From the NCBI RefSeq assembly GCF_030285785.1, contig NZ_CP127247.1, positions 310,001 to 374,000 of the forward strand: DNA of 64,000 nt, read 5' to 3'. Numbering within the stretch: position 1 is the stretch's first letter; each line of letters begins with the position of its first letter. Made by a program: the position numbers and the translations under genes. This document shows positions 36,947-44,289 of the stretch, piece by piece. This DNA is from Parasedimentitalea psychrophila. GTDB taxonomy: Bacteria; Pseudomonadota; Alphaproteobacteria; Rhodobacterales; Rhodobacteraceae. Under the pieces are notes generated by a model that was not told the DNA's origin, did no database searches, and saw only the letters and a list, made by a program, of their open reading frames with translations.

Positions 36947-38080
36947 ATGACAAAATTGAAATGGGGCATGATCGGCGGCGGCGAAGGCAGCCAGATCGGC
37001 CCGGCACACCGCCTGGGCGCACTGGCTGACGGCTTGTTTGATCTCACCGCTGGCGCGCTGGATCACCGGCCTGAACAGGGCCGCGACTATGCTCTGCGCC
37101 TGGGCGTGGCGGCAGATCGCGCCTATGGCGACTGGCGCGAAATGCTCGCTGGCGAGAAAAACCGCGAGGATCGGATTGATCTGGTCACAATCGCAACCCC
37201 CAACTCCACCCACTTTGAGATCACCAAGGCGTTTCTAGAGGCCGGGATCAACGTGCTGTGCGAAAAGCCGATGACCATGACCGTCGAAGAGGGCGAGGAA
37301 ATCGTCCGGGTGGCCGAGGCCACCGGTAAGATCTGCGCCGTGAACTACTGCTATTCCGCCTACCCGATGGTGCGTCAGGCCCGTGCCATGGTGCGCAGCG
37401 GCGAGATCGGCAAAGTGCGGCTGATAGTGACCAACTTCAGTCACGGCCACCACGGCGACGCCACGGATGCAGACAATCCACGGGTGCGCTGGCGCTATGA
37501 TCCGGCGATGGCCGGGGTCTCTGGGCAGTTCGCCGATTGCGGTATCCACGCCCTGCATATGGCTAGTTTTATCAGCAATGACGAGGTAGAAAACCTGTCG
37601 GCTGACTTTGCCTCGACCATTCCCAGCCGCCAGCTGGAAGATGACGCAATGGTCAATTTCCGCATGAGCGGTGGCACTGTTGGGCGCCTGTGGACATCGT
37701 CAGTGGCGATTGGCCGTCAACACGGCTTTGACATCCAGGTGTTTGGCGAGACCGGCGGGCTGCGCTGGACCTCGGAGCAGCCGAACCAACTGATCTATAC
37801 TCCGGTTGGCGGTCGCACTCAGATCATTGAAAAAGGCGAGGCAGGGCTCCACGAAGACGCTCAGCGCCTGTCGCGTGTGGCCATTGCCCACCCCGAAGGC
37901 TTTCCGCTGGCAGTTGCCAATATCTACTGCGATCTGGCCGATGCCATTCGCGGCGAGACCCGTGACAGCCTGCCCAGAGCCGTTGACGGATTGCGGTCAA
38001 TGGCTGCGGTTCACACAGCGGTGGCCTCGGCCAAGGCGAACGGAGCCTGGATGGACGCCCGTCCGTCAATCTTCCGTTAG
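36947..38080 (+). CDS. Gfo/Idh/MocA family dehydrogenase, second of the iol cluster
   Basis: This 377-residue enzyme has the Rossmann loop WGMIGGGEGSQIGPAHR, the segment TIATPNSTHFEITKAFLEAG and the lysine motif NVLCEKPMTMTVEEGEE. Its second domain carries GQFADCGIHALHMASFI with the catalytic histidine. The N-terminal loop (GGGEGSQIG) matches a subgroup often found with TIM-barrel isomerases. It begins 12 bp after iolE and its stop overlaps the convergent lacI-family stop by four bases. Substrate likely a cyclitol or keto-cyclitol. Confidence 0.87.
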   Translation: MTKLKWGMIGGGEGSQIGPAHRLGALADGLFDLTAGALDHRPEQGRDYALRLGVAADRAYGDWREMLAGEKNREDRIDLVTIATPNSTHFEITKAFLEAGINVLCEKPMTMTVEEGEEIVRVAEATGKICAVNYCYSAYPMVRQARAMVRSGEIGKVRLIVTNFSHGHHGDATDADNPRVRWRYDPAMAGVSGQFADCGIHALHMASFISNDEVENLSADFASTIPSRQLEDDAMVNFRMSGGTVGRLWTSSVAIGRQHGFDIQVFGETGGLRWTSEQPNQLIYTPVGGRTQIIEKGEAGLHEDAQRLSRVAIAHPEGFPLAVANIYCDLADAIRGETRDSLPRAVDGLRSMAAVHTAVASAKANGAWMDARPSIFR

Positions 38081-39084
38081 GTCGTAACCGGCCTGCGCAG
38101 TGTTCCCCTCTCGATCAACGTGCAGGGGAACAAGCGCGCCTCGGGGTAGTGGTCAGGCGTTTCCAGTTGAGACACCATCAGGTCCACAGCGGCATTGGTA
38201 ATTTGGCGGATGGGCTGCCGGATCGTCGTCAGGTTGATGTTCTCCCAGCCCGCCATTTCCATGTCATTCAGGCCCAGCACCCCAATGTCCCCGGGCACCT
38301 GCAGCCCGCGGCTTTCTATGGCGCTCAGCGCCCCAATCGAAATCACATCATCGGCGCCAAAATACACCTCGGCGTGACCACCACGGTCCAGCAGGCCCAG
38401 CATCGCCGCGCGGCCAGCGGCAAACGAGTATTCACTGGAATAGGCATGCGAGAACCTCAGCTCAGGGTGCGCGGCCATTTCGGCGGCAAAGCCTTGAAAA
38501 CGATCCGAGGTGGAGACCGCATTTTCCGGCCCGCCCAGAAATCCAATATGTTTATAGCCTCGCCCAATCAGCGTGCGCGCCGCAAAAGCACCGGCCGCGA
38601 CGTTATCAATGCCAACCAGATTGGCATTTGGGTTGTCTTTGTAGCGCGCAAAGGCAAACACCACCGGAATATTGGCCTTATCAAATGATCCCGCAAAACT
38701 GGCCGGGACAGTCGAGGAGACCACGATCACCCCATCCACCGAGTATTGACGCAGCATGCGGACGCTTTCATCCGGCCCCTGGTCGCCGGTCAGGTTGACC
38801 AGCAGCGGTCGCAGCCCGCGTTCCTGCAAACCAGAGGTAAACAGATCAAAGACCCTCAGGAAAAATGGATTCTTGAAGTTATTGGATACCAACCCGATCA
38901 GCTTCGTGCGGCCAGTGGTCAGCGAGGAGGCCAGCGCATTGGGACTATAGCCCAGCTCATCGGCGGCGGCTTCAACCTTGTGCCGCATCTTGTTGGAAAC
39001 CGAAGCACCATCGGTAAATGTCCGAGACACCGCAGACCGGGAAACCCCGGCGCGTTCGGCAACCTCTTTCAATGTAACGGCCAT
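38077..39084 (-). CDS. LacI-family regulator of the inositol/cyclitol regulon
   Basis: This 335-residue repressor starts at 39084 (MAVTLKEVAERAGVSRSAVSRTF), the canonical LacI helix-turn-helix. The hinge is SPNALASSLTTGRTKLIGL. The sensor domain is periplasmic-binding-like, with EVYFGADDVISIGALSAIESRGLQVPGDIGVLGLNDMEMAGWE. A reading from 39192 would place the N-terminus across the operator and is rejected. The palindrome at 39166-39181 separates it from the ABC operon; its exact copy at 34869 implies that the same repressor controls both halves of the iol cluster. Confidence 0.92.
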   Translation of the reverse strand: MAVTLKEVAERAGVSRSAVSRTFTDGASVSNKMRHKVEAAADELGYSPNALASSLTTGRTKLIGLVSNNFKNPFFLRVFDLFTSGLQERGLRPLLVNLTGDQGPDESVRMLRQYSVDGVIVVSSTVPASFAGSFDKANIPVVFAFARYKDNPNANLVGIDNVAAGAFAARTLIGRGYKHIGFLGGPENAVSTSDRFQGFAAEMAAHPELRFSHAYSSEYSFAAGRAAMLGLLDRGGHAEVYFGADDVISIGALSAIESRGLQVPGDIGVLGLNDMEMAGWENINLTTIRQPIRQITNAAVDLMVSQLETPDHYPEARLFPCTLIERGTLRRPVTT

Positions 39085-39160
39085 CCTGTCCCGATCCCCT
39101 GATCCTGCGGTACGCGTTCTAGCTGCTTTACGCGGCAAAGACAGTATCAAAAATTTAAGG

Positions 39161-39181
39161 AAATTTTGCAACCGGTTGCAA
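39161..39181. promoter_or_regulatory. Second copy of the iol operator palindrome
   Basis: The 16-bp perfect palindrome TTGCAACCGGTTGCAA (39166-39181) is embedded in a 21-bp sequence identical to 34869-34889. It lies between the divergent lacI-family gene and the ABC transporter operon, placed to repress both. Confidence 0.85.
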
Positions 39182-39271
39182 GGGGGTCTCAAGTGTGGTT
39201 AGATATGAGTCGAAGAGACGGAGATAACCGTTTTTTTGCACCAAGAGACGGTATTTTCTGGGAGGGAAACA

Positions 39272-40222
39272 ATGACTTCACTAATGAAGAAACTGATGCT
39301 GGCGACAGCCGTTGTGGCGACACCAATGATGATCGCAACAACCGCATCCGCTGAGGGCGAGAAATATATTCTGGTCAGCCACGCTCCGGATAGCGACAGC
39401 TGGTGGAACACAGTCAAAAACGGTCTCGCACTGGCAGGCGAGCAGATGAATGTCGAGGTTGAATACCGCAACCCGCCAACCGGTGATCTGGCTGACATGG
39501 CGCGGATCATTGAACAGGCTGCCGCATCCCAGCCCAACGGCATCATCACCACGCTCAGCGATTTTGACGTGCTGTCCGGCCCGATCCAAGCGGCTGTAGA
39601 CAGCGGTGTCGACGTGATCATCATGAACTCGGGCACCCCCGAGCAGACCCGCCAAGTGGGCGCGCTGATGTATGTGGGCCAGCCCGAATATGACGCCGGT
39701 CTTGCGGCTGGACTGCGGGCCAAGGGCGATGGGGTGGGCAGCTTTCTCTGCGTCAACCACTATATCAGCTCGCCCTCCTCCACTGAGCGCTGCCAGGGCT
39801 TTGCCGATGGTCTGGGCGTCGATCTGGCCAACCAGATGATCGACAGTGGACAGGATCCATCCGAGATCAAGAACAAAGTGATGGCCTATCTGAGCGCCAA
39901 CCCTGAAACGGATGCGATCCTGACACTGGGCCCAACCAGCGCCGATCCGACGCTGCTGGCGCTGGATGAAAACGGTCTGGCCGGTGACATCTACTTCGGC
40001 ACTTTTGATCTGGGCGAAGAAATCGTCAAAGGCATCAAGGCCGGCGTGATCAACTGGGGCATCGACCAGCAACCGTTCCTGCAGGCCTATCTGCCGGTTG
40101 TGGTGATGACCAACTATCACCGCTACGGTGTGCTGCCCGGCAACAACATCAACTCCGGTCCTGGTTTTGTCACCGCCGACGGACTTGAAAAAGTCGAGAT
40201 GTTTGCGGGCGAATACCGCTAA
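39272..40222 (+). CDS. Periplasmic sugar/cyclitol-binding protein (FrcB-like)
   Basis: This 316-residue binding protein starts at ATG 39272 with GGGAGGG about five bases upstream. A Sec signal peptide (MTSLMKKLMLATAVVATPMMIATTASA) precedes the mature domain. The peripla_BP_4 fold is visible in HAPDSDSWWNTVKNGLALAGEQMNVEVEYRNPPTGDLADMARIIEQA and AILTLGPTSADPTLLALDENGL. Its place in the cyclitol regulon suggests inositol or a related compound as ligand; the fructose-transporter-like family makes a hexose possible. Confidence 0.9.
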   Translation: MTSLMKKLMLATAVVATPMMIATTASAEGEKYILVSHAPDSDSWWNTVKNGLALAGEQMNVEVEYRNPPTGDLADMARIIEQAAASQPNGIITTLSDFDVLSGPIQAAVDSGVDVIIMNSGTPEQTRQVGALMYVGQPEYDAGLAAGLRAKGDGVGSFLCVNHYISSPSSTERCQGFADGLGVDLANQMIDSGQDPSEIKNKVMAYLSANPETDAILTLGPTSADPTLLALDENGLAGDIYFGTFDLGEEIVKGIKAGVINWGIDQQPFLQAYLPVVVMTNYHRYGVLPGNNINSGPGFVTADGLEKVEMFAGEYR

Positions 40223-40234
40223 CTCTTCCGAATT

Positions 40235-40266
40235 AGGGCGGTCAGTGCAAATTGGCCGCCCTTTTA
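40235..40266 (+). terminator. Attenuator-like hairpin after the binding-protein gene
   Basis: A 9-bp stem with one G-T pair (AGGGCGGTC at 40235-40243, GGCCGCCCT at 40254-40262) is followed by TTTT. It lies between the binding-protein and permease genes, so it likely reduces transcription into the permease. Confidence 0.75.
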
Positions 40267-40300
40267 CCATCCAACATCTGGACCAGGTAAGGCCATCCTA

Positions 40301-41425
40301 ATGCCCGAAGCACCAACCCCTGCCCTAGACGGCGACGAGCGCATCAAGACCCGTTCCCGCTTTCGAGAATCTCTGATCCGTCCCGAACTGGGCGGCATTG
40401 TCGGCACCGTCCTCGTTTTCACGCTGTTTTTGCTGTTCGCCTTCGACAGCGGCATGTTCAACAGCCAGGGCATTATGAACTGGAGCCAGGTTTCCGCTCA
40501 GTTCATGATCATTGCAGTGGGCGCCTGCCTGCTGATGATCGCCGGCGAATTCGACCTGTCGGTCGGCTCGATGATCGGCTTTTCCGGCATGATGATTGCG
40601 ATCTTCAGCGTCACCTTGGGCTGGCCAGTCTGGCTGGCAATCCTGGTCACATTTGTGCTGTCGCTGGCAATCGGAGCGCTGAACGGCTTTATCGTGGTGC
40701 GGACCGGCTTGCCCAGCTTCATTGTCACGCTGGCCTTCCTGTTCATCCTGCGCGGATTCACCATCTATTTGCCGCAGACGGTTGAACGCAAAACAATTAT
40801 CGGCGGTATCAAGGACGTTGCCGAGGGCGATTGGCTGGCGCCGTTATTCGGCGGCAAGATCTTTACCGGGCTGTTCCAGTGGATGGGCGACGCCGGTATC
40901 ATCGCGGTGTTTGAGCGTGGCACCCGCCAGGGCCAGCCGGTGGTAAGCGGCATTCCCATGCTCATAGTATGGGCGCTGGTTCTGGTGGTGATTGGTCATA
41001 TCCTGTTGACAAAAACCCGGTTCGGGAACTGGATTTTCGCCGTCGGCGGCGACGCCCAAGCGGCCCGCTACGCTGGTGTTCCGGTCAATCGCGTCAAGAT
41101 CCTGATGTTCATGGCCACCGCCTTTTGCGCCACAGTCTTTGCCACCTGTCAGGTGATGGAGTTTGGCTCGGCCGGGGCTGACCGCGGTCTGTTGAAGGAA
41201 TTTGAGGCGATCATTGCCGTGGTCATCGGCGGCGCTCTGCTGACCGGCGGCTATGGCTCGGTCATTGGCGCGGCTCTTGGGGCGCTGATCTTTGGTGTGG
41301 TGCAGCAGGGCCTGTTCTTTGCTGGCGTGGAAAGCAGCCTGTTCCGAGTGTTCCTGGGCGTCATCCTGCTGTTTGCAGTGATCCTGAACACCTATATCCG
41401 CCGCATGATCACTGGGGAGAGATAA
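40301..41425 (+). CDS. ABC transporter permease (FrcC-like)
   Basis: This 374-residue permease of the BPD_transp_2 family has a hydrophilic N-terminal extension of about 35 residues before the first helix. The signature GEFDLSVGSMIGFSGMMIAIF is at about 87-107. The loop with AVIGGALLTGGYGSVIGAALGALIFGVV is the ATPase contact. A larger periplasmic loop (residues about 155-205, ERKTIIGGIKDVAEGDWLAPLF) distinguishes it from the permease at 25644. The ATPase gene starts one base after its stop. Confidence 0.92.
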   Translation: MPEAPTPALDGDERIKTRSRFRESLIRPELGGIVGTVLVFTLFLLFAFDSGMFNSQGIMNWSQVSAQFMIIAVGACLLMIAGEFDLSVGSMIGFSGMMIAIFSVTLGWPVWLAILVTFVLSLAIGALNGFIVVRTGLPSFIVTLAFLFILRGFTIYLPQTVERKTIIGGIKDVAEGDWLAPLFGGKIFTGLFQWMGDAGIIAVFERGTRQGQPVVSGIPMLIVWALVLVVIGHILLTKTRFGNWIFAVGGDAQAARYAGVPVNRVKILMFMATAFCATVFATCQVMEFGSAGADRGLLKEFEAIIAVVIGGALLTGGYGSVIGAALGALIFGVVQQGLFFAGVESSLFRVFLGVILLFAVILNTYIRRMITGER

Positions 41426-41426
41426 C

Positions 41427-42215
41427 ATGAGCAGCACCCGAAACCCGATCATCGAAATGAAGGGCATCGAGAAGCATTTTGGCTCGGTTATTGCCCTGGC
41501 TGGTGTCTCGCTCAAGGTCTATCCCGGTGAATGTCACTGCTTGCTGGGCGACAATGGCGCTGGTAAATCCACCTTCATCAAGACCATGTCCGGGGTCCAT
41601 AAACCGACCAAGGGCGAGATCCACTTTGACGGCAAACCGCTGAGTTTTGAGCGGCCCCGTGACGCCATCGCTGCGGGTATTTCGACAGTCTATCAAGACC
41701 TGGCGATGATCCCGCTGATGTCGGTCAGCCGCAACTTCTTCATGGGCAATGAACCGCTGCGCAGGGTCGGACCGCTCAAGCTGTTTGACCATGAATATGC
41801 CAATAAGGTCACCCTGGAAGAGATGGGCAAGATGGGCATAAGCCTGCGCGGCCCGGATCAGGCGGTCGGCACCCTGTCCGGCGGCGAACGTCAGACCGTC
41901 GCCATTGCCCGCGCCGTTCACTTTGGCGCCAAGGTGCTGATCCTGGACGAGCCGACCTCGGCCCTTGGTGTGCGCCAGACCGCCAATGTGCTGGCCACCA
42001 TCGACAAGGTCCGCAAACAGGGGATCGCGGTGGTCTTCATCACCCACAACGTGCGCCACGCGATGGCGGTCGGCGATCAGTTCACGGTTCTGAACCGTGG
42101 CAAGACGCTGGGCACCGCCAAACGCGGCGAAATCACTCCCGAAGAACTGCAGGACCTGATGGCCGGCGGTCAGGAGCTGGTGGCGCTTGAAGGCAGCCTG
42201 GGCGGCACCGTCTAA
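41427..42215 (+). CDS. ABC transporter ATP-binding protein, single domain (FrcA-like)
   Basis: This 262-residue ATPase has Walker A GDNGAGKSTFIK, the Q-loop region (VYQDLAMIPLMSVSRNFFMGNEPLRR), signature LSGGERQTVAIARA, Walker B VLILDEPTSA and the switch histidine in VVFITHNVRHA. It has one nucleotide-binding domain, in contrast to the double ATPase at 26660, and must act as a homodimer. This marks the transporter as the FrcBCA-like type. It ends the operon. Confidence 0.93.
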   Translation: MSSTRNPIIEMKGIEKHFGSVIALAGVSLKVYPGECHCLLGDNGAGKSTFIKTMSGVHKPTKGEIHFDGKPLSFERPRDAIAAGISTVYQDLAMIPLMSVSRNFFMGNEPLRRVGPLKLFDHEYANKVTLEEMGKMGISLRGPDQAVGTLSGGERQTVAIARAVHFGAKVLILDEPTSALGVRQTANVLATIDKVRKQGIAVVFITHNVRHAMAVGDQFTVLNRGKTLGTAKRGEITPEELQDLMAGGQELVALEGSLGGTV

Positions 42216-42222
42216 CACCAAA

Positions 42223-42253
42223 TGCCCCCGCCCGAGTAATCGCGGCGGGGGCA
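42223..42253 (+). terminator. GC-rich hairpin ending the ABC operon
   Basis: A perfect 9-bp stem (TGCCCCCGC at 42223-42231, GCGGGGGCA at 42245-42253) lies just after the ATPase stop. No T-run follows, so it may work with Rho or serve as an mRNA 3' end. Confidence 0.6.
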
Positions 42254-42282
42254 GACGATCAGACGCATCCAGTCGACGGATT

Positions 42283-42308
42283 TGTCGTATGGATCTGTCG
42301 TATGGATC
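42283..42308. repeat. Tandem 13-bp duplication
   Basis: TGTCGTATGGATC occurs twice head to tail (42283-42295, 42296-42308) in the gap between the ABC operon and the carboxymuconolactone-decarboxylase-like gene. No function is evident. Confidence 0.8.
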
Positions 42309-42361
42309 TGTCTCCACATAGTCGAAAGAGACCTTCCTTTCACGGTGACCGGCTTTACTCC

Positions 42362-42928
42362 TCAGACCGCATAAGCGCGGAACGCCGCATCCACCGGCGT
42401 TGCAGCCAAATGGTTGGTGTAGTTCGATAGTGTCTTGACCGAAATTGCCAAAACCACCGCCAAAACATGCTCTTGGGTGAAACCTGCGCTCAGGAAGTCA
42501 TCCATCAGCGACGGCTCGACTTTGCCGCGCGTCTCGGTCATGGCAAAGGCAAATCGCGCCAGTGCATCCAAACGAAGGTCGGATATCGGTGTCCCCGACC
42601 GAAGCGCCTCCAACACATCTGCCGGAACACCCGACATCTTATCCGCGACCATTGAATGGGCCGCAGTACAATAGTCACAGCCATTGGCGCGGCTGATCGC
42701 CAGAAAGACCACCTCCTGTTCAACCGAGGAGAAACCCGCGTCCTTCCGAAAGGCTGCGTACCCGGCGTTATACGTGCTCAACACCGCAGGCAGGTTGGCC
42801 ATATTTCCGTACATGTTGGGCACAAACCCCATCGCCAACTTGGCGGCGGTCAGTTGCTCAGCAGCCGCGGGCAAAGCAGAGTTTTCATCAAGAAGCGGAA
42901 GATTCGGCAAAACGGCATGGGTCATCAT
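42362..42928 (-). CDS. AhpD-like / carboxymuconolactone decarboxylase family protein
   Basis: This 188-residue all-helical protein has the CxxC redox motif of the AhpD group: ISRANGCDYCTAAHS with C84, C87 and H91. A Q-E pair (EQEVVFL) upstream is also usual for peroxidase-type members. It probably acts as a cytoplasmic peroxide- or radical-detoxifying enzyme. The first two codons are both ATG (42928, 42925), so the start is uncertain by one residue. It is divergent from the LysR gene at 43083, which may regulate it. Confidence 0.85.
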   Translation of the reverse strand: MMTHAVLPNLPLLDENSALPAAAEQLTAAKLAMGFVPNMYGNMANLPAVLSTYNAGYAAFRKDAGFSSVEQEVVFLAISRANGCDYCTAAHSMVADKMSGVPADVLEALRSGTPISDLRLDALARFAFAMTETRGKVEPSLMDDFLSAGFTQEHVLAVVLAISVKTLSNYTNHLAATPVDAAFRAYAV

Positions 42929-43056
42929 CTGTAGTCCTTGGCTGGGAAACCGGTGATCAGTTTCTCTTGTGCAAGAGATGTAATTTCATTGCCCAAAATA
43001 GATAAGACTGGCTATTTGAATATTATTTATCCAAATTCGGCATGTATCACAGTTGG

Positions 43057-43088
43057 CATCTATAAAATGGACCATCTATAAAATGGAC
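43057..43088. repeat. 16-bp tandem duplication spanning the LysR start codon
   Basis: CATCTATAAAATGGAC is present at 43057-43072 and again at 43073-43088. The second copy supplies the LysR ATG (43083). The ATG of the first copy (43067) is out of frame by one base. Confidence 0.9.
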
Positions 43089-43991
43089 AATGAACTGGCC
43101 CTGCGACTGTTCGTAAGCGTGGTCGAGGAAAACAGCGTCTCCAAGGGCGGCGCCCGGCTCAACGTGCCGCAGTCGTCAGCCTCGCGCCTGCTCACCCGGC
43201 TCGAAGAGAACCTCGGCACCCGCCTGCTGCACCGCACCACCCGCAGCCTGCAGCTGACCGAGGCCGGCAGCATTTATTTCGAACGCGCCCGCCAGATCGT
43301 CACCGCCCTGGACGAGGCCAGCGCCGCTGTCCGCGATCTCAGCGGCACGCCCTCCGGGCTGCTCAGGGTGACCGCGCCAGCAGGCTTTGCACGCCAGTAT
43401 ATCGCACCGCATCTGGTCGAATTTTCCGCGCTCCACCCCGAGATCAATCTGGGCCTTTCCCTTCAGGACACGGTCGAGGATCTTGTCGGCCTCGGCTACG
43501 ATGTCGCGATCCGGTTCGGCGCGCTGCCGGACTCCGGGCTGGTCGCTCGCAACCTTGCAGGCAGCGCCCTTGTCGCTTGCGCCAGCCCCGGCTATCTGGA
43601 TCAATACGGAGCCCCACAACAGGTCTCGGATCTGGCAACACGCAATTGCCTGTGCTTTCGCTCCAACCCCGGCAGCAACAACTGGAGCTTTACCCTTGGC
43701 GGCCAGTCTCAGTCGATAAAGGTCGGCGGCTCCATGTACAGCAACAATGGCGATACGCTGATCGCGGCGGCGCTGTCCGGCTATGGAATCGTCATGCAGC
43801 CCTGTTGGTCGGTTCAGACCGCGCTGGACAATGGCCAGCTGGTGCGGATCCTGGCCGATCACCAGCACGGCCCCGCCAGCATCCCAATCCATGCGGTCTT
43901 TGCCCATAAGCAACACCTGCCGCCCAAGATCCGGGTATTTGTGGAGTTCATGAGCCAGAAAATCAGAGCCAACGCTTGGGCCATATACTAA
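43083..43991 (+). CDS. LysR-family transcriptional regulator
   Basis: This 302-residue regulator has the LysR helix-turn-helix (LALRLFVSVVEENSVSKGGARLNVPQSSASRLLTRLEENLG) and the usual dimer-helix and substrate-binding domain (PSGLLRVTAPAGFARQYIAPHLVEF ... GYGIVMQPCW). It is of the single-regulator PBP2_CrgA-like type. ATG 43083 lies inside a 16-bp tandem repeat; no good ribosome-binding site is seen upstream. It is divergent from the AhpD-like gene, the likely target. Confidence 0.9.
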   Translation: MDNELALRLFVSVVEENSVSKGGARLNVPQSSASRLLTRLEENLGTRLLHRTTRSLQLTEAGSIYFERARQIVTALDEASAAVRDLSGTPSGLLRVTAPAGFARQYIAPHLVEFSALHPEINLGLSLQDTVEDLVGLGYDVAIRFGALPDSGLVARNLAGSALVACASPGYLDQYGAPQQVSDLATRNCLCFRSNPGSNNWSFTLGGQSQSIKVGGSMYSNNGDTLIAAALSGYGIVMQPCWSVQTALDNGQLVRILADHQHGPASIPIHAVFAHKQHLPPKIRVFVEFMSQKIRANAWAIY

Positions 43992-44289
43992 CGCCAGCCA
44001 GCTTGACCGGCAGTCCGAGCCGCCGCAACACCCTAATTCGCATCGGCCGATGAGATCGGACATAGGCGGTCCCCATAAAAGCCAGATTTTATGTCAAGGC
44101 TACGACAGGGCTGTGGTCGACAAAACTCCGCAATACAAGGGATTATCGCTTGGCCGACTCTCCCCAAGGGAGATAGCATCAAAACTGGACACCGTAGCCT
44201 CACGGTGCCTCACGCTGCTTCGGGGCTGAACGTTGAGCCTTCATGGCGTCGCTAAATAGGCACGAAACGGAACCAGACAGGAAGACCGA
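43992..44289 (+). other. Non-coding gap before the RTX protease gene
   Basis: No gene or recognisable element is seen in these 298 bp. The stretch at about 44195-44215 has a small repeat (two copies of CCTCACG with GTGC), probably chance. The promoter of the protease gene should lie here. Confidence 0.5.
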
